Part shown: positions 1-7,841 of the stretch, one piece after another | Numbering within the stretch: position 1 is the first letter of the stretch | Layout of the letters: each line of letters starts with the position of its first letter | Source: Methanobacteriota archaeon | Lineage (GTDB): Archaea; Thermoplasmatota; Thermoplasmata; Thermoplasmatales; ARK-15 | Direction: 5' to 3' | Length of the DNA stretch: 64,000 nt | Assembly: GCA_009758405.1 (NCBI GenBank) | Contig: WSBC01000016.1 | Coordinates: forward strand, 186,001-250,000 | The notes under the pieces: model-generated | Database searches by the model: none | Told to the model about the DNA's origin: nothing | Seen by the model: only the letters and a program-made list of their open reading frames with translations | Position numbers and translations under genes: made by a program

Positions 1-653
1 GTGCAAAGGATGTTACAATTGAGGACGTTGATTCTGTTAGGAGAGGTTTTGAGAATTTAAGATTCCATATTAACAATGTAAGAAAATTTGGAGTTGAACC
101 AGTGGTTGCAATAAACAGATTCAAAAGCGATACTAATGCAGAGATAAGGGCTCTTGAGGAAATGCTTGAAAATGAAAAAGTAGAATGGGCATTATCAGAG
201 GTTTTTGAAAAAGGAAGTGAAGGGGGAATAGAACTTGCAGAGAAGGTAATTAAGGTGGCAGATTCTCATCCTGATGTAAAAATAAATTATGTTTACGAAA
301 TAAATGATCCTGTACAGGTAAAGATAGAGAAGATAGCAAGGAATGTATACGGTGCTAAGGAAGTAGTATTTACAAAGGATGCGCTTGACGATCTAAAGCT
401 AATAAAAAAGATAGGGATGGATAATGCCTTTGTATGTATGGCAAAGACTCAGGCATCAATTTCAGATGATCCAAAGGCACTGAATGCCCCCAAAGATTTC
501 ACAGTAACTGTAAGGGAAATTAGGATTTCCTCAGGATCTGGGTTCGTAGTACCAATACTTGGGGAAATAATGACAATGCCTGGGCTCTCGAAGGAACCTG
601 CCGCCTACAATATTGACCTGACAGATGATGGAAAGATAGTGGGGTTGTTCTGA
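1..653 (+). CDS. fhs: Formate-tetrahydrofolate ligase, C-terminal part (5' end outside window)
   Basis: ATP-dependent ligation of formate to tetrahydrofolate, feeding the cytosolic one-carbon pool. The reading frame is open from base 3, so the gene begins before the window. The visible part reads through NLRFHINNVRKFG and then PVVAINRF, segments typical of the family, and ends with a conserved GEIMTMPGLSKEPAA tail. About 217 residues of an expected 550 or so are present. The stop is followed three bases later by the GMP synthase glutaminase gene on the same strand, so the two are probably co-transcribed. Identification is firm from family knowledge; only completeness is unknown. Confidence 0.93.
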   Translation, partial: AKDVTIEDVDSVRRGFENLRFHINNVRKFGVEPVVAINRFKSDTNAEIRALEEMLENEKVEWALSEVFEKGSEGGIELAEKVIKVADSHPDVKINYVYEINDPVQVKIEKIARNVYGAKEVVFTKDALDDLKLIKKIGMDNAFVCMAKTQASISDDPKALNAPKDFTVTVREIRISSGSGFVVPILGEIMTMPGLSKEPAAYNIDLTDDGKIVGLF

Positions 654-656
654 AGA

Positions 657-1220
657 ATGAAGGTATTTGTAGTTGACAATGGAGGGCAATGGACACATAG
701 GGAATATAGGGTCTTAAAATACCTGGGGGTAGAGACAGGGATCATTGAAAATACAACACCCCCAGAAAAAATCTTAAATGAAGGAATTGATGCTCTTGTG
801 CTTTCAGGGGGTTCTCCGAGCATTTCTTTTGAATCCCACAAGCTGGGCAGGCTAGGTGATTATATGGATCTTGGAATACCAATCCTAGGTATATGTGTTG
901 GTGCACAGTTCATAGGATTATATTATGGTGGCAAGGTAGGGCCTGCAAATATTCCTGAATATGGAAAAACAGAGATAAATGTGATAGAAAAAGATGATTT
1001 ATTTTTTGGCCTGCCAGACAAATTTTACGCTTGGGAAAGTCATAATGACGAAGTAAAGGAACTTCCCCCAGATTTCCAATTGCTTGCAAGCTCCAAAAAT
1101 TGCAAAATTCAAGCATTTAGGCATAAAAATAAAAAGATATTCGGTGTTCAATTCCATCCAGAGGTAGAAAATACAGAATATGGAAAAGAAATATTTCAGA
1201 ATTTTCTAAAAATAATTTAA
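657..1220 (+). CDS. guaAA: GMP synthase glutamine amidotransferase subunit
   Basis: Hydrolyses glutamine to supply ammonia for XMP to GMP conversion. Archaea usually carry this as a separate small subunit, and at 187 residues this is that form. It is a class I amidotransferase: an LSGG oxyanion strand near residue 50, the nucleophile in GICVGAQ, and the His-Glu pair in FGVQFHPEVE near the C-terminus. The ATP-pyrophosphatase subunit is not in the window. It sits three bases after the formate-THF ligase gene, so both purine-related genes share a transcript. An AT-rich gap with a TTTAAATA box for the next gene follows. Confidence 0.92.
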   Translation: MKVFVVDNGGQWTHREYRVLKYLGVETGIIENTTPPEKILNEGIDALVLSGGSPSISFESHKLGRLGDYMDLGIPILGICVGAQFIGLYYGGKVGPANIPEYGKTEINVIEKDDLFFGLPDKFYAWESHNDEVKELPPDFQLLASSKNCKIQAFRHKNKKIFGVQFHPEVENTEYGKEIFQNFLKII

Positions 1221-1289
1221 ATTTTACATAAATAAAAAATAACATAAAAATTTAAATAAAGGATTGATCATTACTATAATGGGATAAAT

Positions 1290-1556
1290 ATGTTAACTGA
1301 AGTAACTGAACTCATTGGACTTGAAATATATACGGATAAAGGATATTTGTTGGGGACAGTTGAGGATGTTTCTATAGATGTTGATCAGCAGGTTACATAT
1401 GGTCTTTATGTATCAAAAACAAATCCACTCCTAGTTGAGGATGGAGTTCCAGTTCTAGTACCTTTTAGGTGGGTTAAGGCCGTAGGGGATATAATAATCA
1501 TGAAGAAATTTCCCCAATTTGTATCTCTTAGTACTGGTGAAAAGAAAACTGAATAA
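1290..1556 (+). CDS. PRC-barrel domain protein (possible CdpB-like cell-division factor)
   Basis: An 88-residue single-domain protein. The motif E-LIGLEIYTDKGYLLGTVEDV followed by the VPFRWVKAVGDIIIM strand pair is the PRC-barrel fold. A TTTAAATA box lies at about 1251-1258. Small archaeal PRC-barrel proteins were long uncharacterised, but in Haloferax CdpB proteins of this type act in FtsZ-based division. A second, similar protein lies at 20540-20779, and two ftsZ genes lie in the same window. The fold call is strong; the division role is inference. Confidence 0.82.
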   Translation: MLTEVTELIGLEIYTDKGYLLGTVEDVSIDVDQQVTYGLYVSKTNPLLVEDGVPVLVPFRWVKAVGDIIIMKKFPQFVSLSTGEKKTE

Positions 1557-1559
1557 AAA

Positions 1560-2096
1560 TTACTTAAGAAAATATTTTTTAATTTCTTCATAAACAGGAC
1601 CATCTGGTTTTAGTGTACTCTTATAAAGTGAAAAATGGTCTATAGGATAAATCCCGAATTCTGTATTTTTAAATGCTTTTAAGTCCTCCGAAAGATTTGA
1701 AATTTCCTTTAGTCTTCCTATGGTAAGATGTGGAGAGAACCTTTCTTCATTGTAAAAAGAAAGTTTATCTGAAACCTCATTACCTAATTTATTTAGTTCT
1801 TCTGAAATAATACCTATCCATAATACCCTAGCCTTTTTTTCATTTGGAAATGCTCCTGCACCTTTTAACATTAAGCTAAATTGACTTATTTTTATGCTTG
1901 AAAGAATAGAATCAATCTTTTCCAATTCACCCTCATCAACTTCTCCTATGAATTTTAAAGTAATGTGAAGATTTTCAGGTTCAACGAGCTTGATTTTGTA
2001 TTTATTTCTGAAAAATTCTTGAATCTCCAATATTTTTTGGTTTGGCTTTATCGGAATACCTGCAAAAAGCCTTAATTTTTTATTTTTCTCGTTCAT
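1560..2096 (-). CDS. thpR: RNA 2',3'-cyclic phosphodiesterase (2H family)
   Basis: A 2H phosphoesterase that opens 2',3'-cyclic phosphates on RNA ends; archaeal members can also ligate tRNA halves in vitro. Both catalytic HxT motifs are visible, HITLKF near residue 45 and HLTIGR near residue 120. Size (178 residues) fits the family. I chose the ATG at 2096 because an AAGGTGAG ribosome-binding site sits eight bases before it; a GTG four codons upstream overlaps that site. It converges on the PRC-barrel gene with a three-base gap. Its TATA-like element (AAATATTTAAATATA, about 2146-2160) lies in the long gap upstream. Confidence 0.9.
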   Translation of the reverse strand: MNEKNKKLRLFAGIPIKPNQKILEIQEFFRNKYKIKLVEPENLHITLKFIGEVDEGELEKIDSILSSIKISQFSLMLKGAGAFPNEKKARVLWIGIISEELNKLGNEVSDKLSFYNEERFSPHLTIGRLKEISNLSEDLKAFKNTEFGIYPIDHFSLYKSTLKPDGPVYEEIKKYFLK

Positions 2097-2545
2097 TTTA
2101 ATACTCACCTTAAAAATTTTCTTAATGAAATCATTATTTTTCCAAATATTTAAATATATCCATTATAAAATTCTAAAAAATATATTTATATGAATGTTTT
2201 ATTTTTATTCTATACAATAATTATAAGGAATAAAAGAACAAAATTTTATAAATTCTTGGGAGAAGTTAAAACATTTAGCAACATCCACTATTTTTCAATC
2301 GTACTCATTTCATGAGACCATTAAATTCATCTCCTCAAAGGCTACCAATTTTATATATGTATAAATATTTTTTAATCTTTTTTTAAATGTTAAATAGCAT
2401 CATTAAAAAATTCAATCTAAAAAATTTATAAATAGTGCTAGAATTTAAGGAAAACAATAAAAATCCCTTCCTCATGGGAAGCAGTTATCTTTTCTATACC
2501 ATAAAATTTTTCTTATTGTAGATTATCTACCTTTTGTGATTAACT
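2097..2545. other. 449-base AT-rich divergent gap between thpR and gcvH
   Basis: No open reading frame of note. It holds a TATA-like element for thpR on the minus strand (about 2146-2160) and one for gcvH on the plus strand (AATTTATAAATAG, about 2422-2434). Between the latter and the gcvH start lies a small hairpin, CTTCC-TCATG-GGAAG at about 2467-2481. A further TTTATAAATTC element near 2244 could start a short RNA in the middle of the gap. I found no convincing box C/D or riboswitch core. Confidence 0.4.
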
Positions 2546-2932
2546 ATGGAAATAGATAAAAGGATGAAATATTCAAAAACACACGAATGGGTACTTGTAG
2601 AGGGTAATAAGGCCAAGATAGGGGTATCTGATTATGCTCAGCAGCAACTTACGGATATAGTTTTCGTTGAACTGCCAGAGGTTAACACTAAGGTAGAAAA
2701 AGGAAAATCCTTTGGGGTTATTGAATCTGTTAAGGCTGTTGAAGATGTATATGCGCCTATAACAGGTAAGGTACTTGCAAAAAATCAGGCAGTTATTGAC
2801 ACTCCTGAGATTATAAATAATGATCCATACAATGCATGGCTGATAGAGGTATCAATAGATAATCCTAAGGAATTGGATGAATTGATGGATGCTGAGGCAT
2901 ATAAAAAATTCCTAGAGTCCGAATCCCATTAA
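2546..2932 (+). CDS. gcvH: Glycine cleavage system H protein
   Basis: Lipoyl-carrier protein of the glycine cleavage complex, shuttling the aminomethyl group between the P, T and L proteins. It is 128 residues, the usual length. The lipoylation lysine lies in FGVIESVKAVEDVYAPITG. The N-terminal KYSKTHEWV and C-terminal NDPYNAWLIEV segments are also typical. P, T and L genes are not in this window. It is directly followed, with no spacer, by rlmE. The upstream leader of roughly 90 bases contains a hairpin but does not look like a glycine riboswitch. Confidence 0.94.
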   Translation: MEIDKRMKYSKTHEWVLVEGNKAKIGVSDYAQQQLTDIVFVELPEVNTKVEKGKSFGVIESVKAVEDVYAPITGKVLAKNQAVIDTPEIINNDPYNAWLIEVSIDNPKELDELMDAEAYKKFLESESH

Positions 2933-3526
2933 ATGAAGAGACAGGATTATTATTATAAAAAGGCAAAGAGGGAAAGGTATAAAAGCAGGGCATCCTATAA
3001 ATTAAAATTTATTGATCAAAGGTTTTATATTTTTAAAAAAGGAATGAATGTATTAGATTTGGGAGCCTCTCCGGGCGGATGGTCACAGGTAGCTTATGAA
3101 CTTACCTATGGTGGCAATGTAATATCAGTTGATCTTAAACCTGTTCGTGTTAATGGTATACATTTCGTTTTAGGGGATGTGTTAAAAAATGAAACCTTGG
3201 AGAAGATACGTGAAAAGATGAGAGAAATAGGTATAGATAAATTTGATGTAATTATCTCTGACATGTCACCCAAAATATCTGGAATTAAAGAAGTAGACCA
3301 TATGCAATCAATTGAACTAGGAAAAAGGGCATTTGAAATATCAAAAGATCTTCTTAAGGAAGGTGGATCAATAGTTATAAAACTTTTTTACGGTCAAGAA
3401 ATTTATAATTTCAAGAAAGATGTAGAAAAATTTTATGATTTTTGTAAATTATATACCCCTCCTGCATCCAGGGAAAGAAGCAGGGAGGTATATATGGTTT
3501 GCAAGAGATTTAAATTATCTACCTAG
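2933..3526 (+). CDS. rlmE: 23S rRNA 2'-O-methyltransferase RlmE/FtsJ family
   Basis: SAM-dependent methylation of a uridine ribose in 23S rRNA. The 197-residue protein shows the SAM-binding motif LDLGASPGGWSQVA at about residues 41-54, the conserved Asp of VISDMSP near residue 103, and the catalytic Lys in GGSIVIKLF, giving the expected K-D-K-E layout together with the N-terminal Lys-rich RASYKL region. Its ATG begins immediately after the gcvH stop codon, so translation is probably coupled. It overlaps the convergent tldE gene by eight bases at its 3' end. Confidence 0.92.
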   Translation: MKRQDYYYKKAKRERYKSRASYKLKFIDQRFYIFKKGMNVLDLGASPGGWSQVAYELTYGGNVISVDLKPVRVNGIHFVLGDVLKNETLEKIREKMREIGIDKFDVIISDMSPKISGIKEVDHMQSIELGKRAFEISKDLLKEGGSIVIKLFYGQEIYNFKKDVEKFYDFCKLYTPPASRERSREVYMVCKRFKLST

Positions 3527-4832
3527 CCTTTGTTATATTCACATTCTCTACCCATACATATGGTATAAGTGAGGGCATTACCTCATCCCACCACTTAACC
3601 TGCATCCTTTCCAAACTTACCTCTTTTATTGCTGAGAATATACGGGGTAAATTATCGCTTATCCTTATTCCTTTCCAGGATTCAACTATCTCGCCATTCT
3701 CCACAAGGAAAATTCCATCCCTTGGGATTGTAGAAAAATCACCGTTCCTATAATCCTGAAACCTTGTATACCATGTATTAACAATAAAAAGACCCTTTTT
3801 CATATCTCCTATCATATCATCAAAGCTTCTTCTTCCATTACCCATCACGGGCTGCCAGGGCTGGGGATTTATTATACCTGCATTCCCTGTTGTTTCTGTT
3901 TTTTGTCTAGAGGCTGTTGAAAAATTATGCAGGTATGTCTTAACTTCTCCCTTTTCAATTATTGGTACCTTTTTTGTTTCCGTTCCCTCATCATCAAAAA
4001 GTCTGAAACCAACTCCCGATTCCATTGTCGGGTCATCGTAAAGATTTAACTCATCACTACCTATCTTTTTTCCCAATGTATCTGTAAAGAAGGACATACC
4101 AGTCTCTACATTGTACGCTGATGCCATAGGAGCTGAATAGCTTATGAGAGATCCAAAACAAAGTGGATGGAAAAGAACATCATATTTCCCTTCTTTTCCC
4201 TCTTTTGGCGTACCCATCAGTGATGCGTAATCTGCAGCCTCCTCTCCTACAAAGTATGGGTCATAATCATCCAGCATTTTATGATCCGATGTATGGAAGG
4301 CTGATTGTCCTGGAAAACCATTCTCATTGAATGCCCTGACAGAGAAGAAAAGTCCTGTATTCTTATCCATTGCATTATTATAGTTTGTTGAAAGTGATAT
4401 GCTCTCTATAAAATGATAAATTACACCGGCTACCCTTTTTGCTCCCTTTTCTTGAGCGCCCTCTATTGCCCTTTTTGAAAAATAATTTAGATCATCCATG
4501 TTCATCAATACACCATCTGGTTCATGACTTCTATAGCTCTGTTTCTTAGTATTCAATCCAACAAAATCCTTATTCTCCGGCATTTTGTTCAAGATTTTTA
4601 CAAAATCCTCTAGGTGTGATTCAAGTTTATTAAAATTCCTGATTGTAGTAAAAAAAGTCTTTTTCCCCTTTGATAGAAAGAGTGAAAGTGAATTTTCTTG
4701 GTAATTTAATATTATATCAATCTTGCTGTTTGAAAATCTTGACTGTTTCATTTCCCTTTCAACATAAATTACAGAAACCTCATCAGCACCAAGTGACAAC
4801 AATTTTTTAACAACATATTCTGTATCTACCAT
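3519..4832 (-). CDS. tldE: TldE/PmbA-family protein (non-catalytic partner of TldD)
   Basis: Partner subunit of the TldD/TldE protease complex, which in bacteria degrades unfolded or peptide substrates. It is 437 residues and lacks the HExxxH zinc motif seen in the upstream TldD, as expected for the PmbA side. The C-terminal GIRISDNLPRIFSAI segment is family-typical. I chose the ATG at 4832: a GAGGTGAT ribosome-binding site lies four bases upstream and overlaps the tldD stop codon. The longer reading frame begins inside tldD and has no such signal. Confidence 0.88.
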   Translation of the reverse strand: MVDTEYVVKKLLSLGADEVSVIYVEREMKQSRFSNSKIDIILNYQENSLSLFLSKGKKTFFTTIRNFNKLESHLEDFVKILNKMPENKDFVGLNTKKQSYRSHEPDGVLMNMDDLNYFSKRAIEGAQEKGAKRVAGVIYHFIESISLSTNYNNAMDKNTGLFFSVRAFNENGFPGQSAFHTSDHKMLDDYDPYFVGEEAADYASLMGTPKEGKEGKYDVLFHPLCFGSLISYSAPMASAYNVETGMSFFTDTLGKKIGSDELNLYDDPTMESGVGFRLFDDEGTETKKVPIIEKGEVKTYLHNFSTASRQKTETTGNAGIINPQPWQPVMGNGRRSFDDMIGDMKKGLFIVNTWYTRFQDYRNGDFSTIPRDGIFLVENGEIVESWKGIRISDNLPRIFSAIKEVSLERMQVKWWDEVMPSLIPYVWVENVNITKAR

Positions 4833-4837
4833 ACAAA

Positions 4838-6220
4838 TCACCTCATATAAATGCCCCTCAATCTTACAAAGGGTCCCCCCATCCACACATCGACACCCTG
4901 CATTGGATCACCCTTTCCGCAAGTACCTGCAAAGAACTTAAGATCCCTTGAAACTGCATCCACTGCACTATAAAAACCAGTGGTAGTAATTTCTAGGACA
5001 GGTCTTTTAACAGGGTCCTTTATTTCTCCGTTTTCAATGAGATATGCCTCCCTTCCCACATATTTTTCATTGAACCTAATATCATCTATATTCCATTCTG
5101 TAAATGAGTTCATGAATATTCCATATTTAATATCCTCAAGCATCTCATCCAAGTTATAATCTCCTGGTTCTATGTATGTGGTACTCATCCTTACTATTGG
5201 CTCCTTATCCCATTCTGAGGATCTTGCTGCGGCATTACTTTTCTGTCCAAGCATCCCCGCAAATTCCCTGTTCATAAGAAACTCATTTATTTTTCCATTT
5301 TTGTAAAGATATCTCTTTCTAGCCTTTACACCTTCAAAATCATATTTATAATAGCCAAAACTGTGTTCAATAGTAGGATCATCCACAACATTTACCTTAT
5401 CTGATCCTATTCTTTCACCAATCATATTCTGTTTTACGAATGATTCGCCTGCCTGTGCAGCCTCTCTTCCCATTATTCTATCTGACTCCATAGGATGTCC
5501 GCATGATTCATGTGCTACAATTCCAGAGACCTCAGGCCCCACTATAAGGTCCATCTTTCCCTCGTTTATTTTTTTGCCAAGGGCAATTTTTTTGAGTTTT
5601 TTTGCCTCTTCAATGGTAGTGTCTATCAAGTTCCATTCTTTAAGGGCCTCATAACCACCACTTCTCCCAAATTCCTGGCTTCCCTGTTCAAAATTTCCAT
5701 TCTCTATTACACCTATAAAATAATAGTAAAAAATGCTTGGAAGCCTACCATTTATCCTAGTGCCTTCTGTGTTCATATATTCAATCTCTGTTATTTTGTC
5801 CCTTAAAAACTGCATCCTTATTGGTACACCAATAGAATCAAGATTCTTGTCTATGTCTATCAAATGTGATACCTTCTCCTCAAGGGGAAAATCATCTATC
5901 TTCTGAGTCTCACTTACATCCCAGCTATCCTTTATTATATCCTCCTCAGATAATTTTATCTCCCTTTTATCAAGTGATTTTGCTGTTTTTATTGCCCTAT
6001 CAACAGTTTTCTTAAGGTTTGACTCATCAAGGTTTGATGTGGAAAAGAAAGAAAAGTTCCTGTCCAAAACCCTTACGGCAAAACCTGTTTCATCAGTGCT
6101 TTCTATACCACTTATAACTCCGTTTTTTATTATCAGCATGTTTCTTTTTAATCTCATTATCCTAATCTCACCGTACCTAGCATGCTTTTCTATATCCATC
6201 AAAAACCTTTCAATATCCAT
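4838..6220 (-). CDS. tldD: TldD metalloprotease
   Basis: Catalytic half of the TldD/TldE zinc protease. The motif IVAHESCGHPMESD contains HExxxH, the metal-binding signature of the family, near residue 240, and the C-terminal FAGTCGKGDPMQGVDVWMGGP is characteristic. About 460 residues. The ATG at 6220 follows AGGTGAT at an ordinary distance; a GTG three codons earlier lies inside that site. The gene follows the CBS protein by nine bases and precedes tldE by five, forming one minus-strand operon with the zinc ribbon and the CBS protein. What cargo it processes here is not evident. Confidence 0.93.
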   Translation of the reverse strand: MDIERFLMDIEKHARYGEIRIMRLKRNMLIIKNGVISGIESTDETGFAVRVLDRNFSFFSTSNLDESNLKKTVDRAIKTAKSLDKREIKLSEEDIIKDSWDVSETQKIDDFPLEEKVSHLIDIDKNLDSIGVPIRMQFLRDKITEIEYMNTEGTRINGRLPSIFYYYFIGVIENGNFEQGSQEFGRSGGYEALKEWNLIDTTIEEAKKLKKIALGKKINEGKMDLIVGPEVSGIVAHESCGHPMESDRIMGREAAQAGESFVKQNMIGERIGSDKVNVVDDPTIEHSFGYYKYDFEGVKARKRYLYKNGKINEFLMNREFAGMLGQKSNAAARSSEWDKEPIVRMSTTYIEPGDYNLDEMLEDIKYGIFMNSFTEWNIDDIRFNEKYVGREAYLIENGEIKDPVKRPVLEITTTGFYSAVDAVSRDLKFFAGTCGKGDPMQGVDVWMGGPFVRLRGIYMR

Positions 6221-6229
6221 ATTTATCAC

Positions 6230-7375
6230 CTATGGCATAATCTTTCTTAATTCTTTTTCCTTTTCCTTATCTTTTCTTACAGCCCTGTAAAGACTTGACA
6301 TCACTTTATCAAATAATGAAAATAGCTTCCAGTCATGGTCAGATTTGTAAAATACCTTTTTTTCTGTAACAAGCCTGGCCCTTACACTATATTCTATTTC
6401 ATTGGAGGTAGTGCTATGTTCTTCAACGTGAAATGTAAGCATCTGTGGTCTGTAGTTTTCAAACTTATTAATCTTTTTTAGATATTTTTCCACGATTTCA
6501 TATATTGTATCAAAAACCGAAGGATCCTCCGTTTCAAGACCTGTTATTTGAACGAAGACACCCTCCTCTTCCTTTCTTTTAACAAAATTTTCTATTATGT
6601 CCTTCTGCGTAATTATTCCCACAGGTATATTTTCATCATTTACTATAACACACACATAGGATTTCATTTCAAGCATTATTGAAATTGTATCCTTTAACTT
6701 TGCATCAATATTGACAGAAACGGGAGGGCTAAGAAATTCCTTTACTTTAAATATCTTTTTTTCCTTCTGACCCTTGTATTCTCCATAGTTAAGTCTTTCC
6801 TTTATTCTCCATAAATTTCCAGACAGATCATCTATGTGTACCATCCCCTTTAGATGGTTATGGGCATCAACAACAGGTATTGTCATTTCATTGAGACCTC
6901 TCATTTTCTCTATTGCAACATTTACGTCATCATCCTCATTTACAGTAACCGGATCCTTTATCATTATATCCTTAATTGGTATGTTTACATATTCGGGAGA
7001 ATTTAGTAATGCCCTTGTAAAATCTGTTCTTGATACAATGCCCGTGAGTATATCCCCCGCCTTAATAACAGGCAGAGATCTCAGACCATTATTTACCATT
7101 ATTTTTAATGCCTCAAGGACGGGCATTTCCTCATCCACCTTAGGCGGAGTGATCATTAGGGTTGAAATTTTTGCTGTTAAAGGTATATTCTTTCTTCTCA
7201 TCAAATTCTCATAGTCAAAATATCCCCTCACCCTCTTTTTATCATCAACAACGGGCACCTCATGTATACTATGTTCCTTTAAGACACTTATCACCTTTGA
7301 AAGTTGTTCATCAACATAGACAAATACTGGGTTCTTATTCATTATATCCTTTACCAACATATCTTCAATATTCAT
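6230..7375 (-). CDS. Four-CBS-domain protein with HPF/YfiA-like C-terminal domain
   Basis: Four CBS repeats (about residues 6-60, 72-125, 133-187 and 211-266) form two Bateman modules, which usually bind adenine nucleotides. The last 105 or so residues, from VFVQITGLETED to a lysine-rich end, read like a hibernation-promoting factor: a VQITG strand, a long helix ending in LKKINKF, two strands (MLTFHVEEH and YSVRARLVT), then a helix HDWKLFSLFDKVMSSLYRAV followed by KDKEKEK. This suggests nucleotide-sensitive ribosome dormancy, an inference not tested here. The ATG at 7375 overlaps the zinc-ribbon stop codon as ATGA and follows GAGAGGTGG. Confidence 0.75.
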   Translation of the reverse strand: MNIEDMLVKDIMNKNPVFVYVDEQLSKVISVLKEHSIHEVPVVDDKKRVRGYFDYENLMRRKNIPLTAKISTLMITPPKVDEEMPVLEALKIMVNNGLRSLPVIKAGDILTGIVSRTDFTRALLNSPEYVNIPIKDIMIKDPVTVNEDDDVNVAIEKMRGLNEMTIPVVDAHNHLKGMVHIDDLSGNLWRIKERLNYGEYKGQKEKKIFKVKEFLSPPVSVNIDAKLKDTISIMLEMKSYVCVIVNDENIPVGIITQKDIIENFVKRKEEEGVFVQITGLETEDPSVFDTIYEIVEKYLKKINKFENYRPQMLTFHVEEHSTTSNEIEYSVRARLVTEKKVFYKSDHDWKLFSLFDKVMSSLYRAVRKDKEKEKELRKIMP

Positions 7376-7569
7376 TCCAACCACCTCTCCAATTTTTCTA
7401 CCTTTTCATGATTCCTTGGGGTAATATGCTCCCTCATCATTCTATCAATGAAATCCTCCAGAGGCTCATCATCCTTTAATCTTACCCTTTTTATTTCGTA
7501 AAGACAATCAGAACAGTAAACGCCAAGATCGCTTTTTATGGGAGCCCCACAAAGAATGCACCTATTCAT
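7372..7569 (-). CDS. Small zinc-ribbon protein
   Basis: A 65-residue protein with CILCG at residues 4-8 and YCSDC at 18-22, two CxxC knuckles that make a compact zinc ribbon. The rest is charged and helical (PLEDFIDRMM, VEKLERWLE). Function is not recognised; such proteins often bind RNA or another protein. It is the first gene of the operon leading into the CBS-HPF-like protein and TldD/TldE, and its start lies 56 bases downstream of the H/ACA RNA on the same strand. Confidence 0.7.
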   Translation of the reverse strand: MNRCILCGAPIKSDLGVYCSDCLYEIKRVRLKDDEPLEDFIDRMMREHITPRNHEKVEKLERWLE

Positions 7570-7624
7570 AATGACACCTGTATAACTTATAACTAATTGA
7601 GATTAATTAAAGGTTTCGATTTTA

Positions 7625-7822
7625 TATGCCACGGTGGAAACAACGGATATCATTTATTTCAATCCGTCTGACCCATCCACCGGGGCATATGGGGGATCCT
7701 GCTGAACAGGAATTCACAGTTCGATGACACATCGTTCTCATCCTGTAGCCCAGGATCCTCCTATAGGTTCCCGATGTCAAGGCAGATCATTTATCATTGC
7801 CTTTTCCTTACGGGAACCTATT
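7625..7822 (-). ncRNA. Three-hairpin archaeal H/ACA guide sRNA
   Basis: Read on the minus strand, the region folds into three consecutive two-part hairpins. Hairpin A: lower stem 7811-7819/7765-7773, upper stem 7798-7803/7779-7784. Hairpin B: 7751-7761/7691-7701 (one mismatch) and 7741-7746/7706-7711, with a further 5-bp stem at 7730-7734/7722-7726. Hairpin C: 7676-7682/7632-7638, extended by GGC/GCC, with upper stem 7662-7667/7643-7648. Each hairpin has an internal pocket, a UGA...GA kink-turn or kink-loop above it, and an AUA box (7762-7764, 7688-7690, 7625-7627) 14, 15 and 15 bases after the pocket top. These are the rules for archaeal pseudouridylation guides. The region is also GC-richer than its surroundings. 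Exact ends are not determined. Confidence 0.82.
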
Positions 7823-7841
7823 AATCCATATTTTTTTAAAT

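Noticed and set aside
2281-2345. Box C/D sRNA on the minus strand
   Set aside because: Only partial matches to boxes C and D are present, and the spacing is not right.
2422-2545. Glycine riboswitch before gcvH
   Set aside because: The leader is AT-rich and has one short hairpin. The two-aptamer glycine riboswitch core is not visible.
7625-7822. RNase P RNA or SRP RNA in the structured region downstream of serS
   Set aside because: The conserved RNase P segments and the SRP helix 8 motif with its GNAR loop are not present. Three separate pocketed hairpins with AUA boxes fit H/ACA better.
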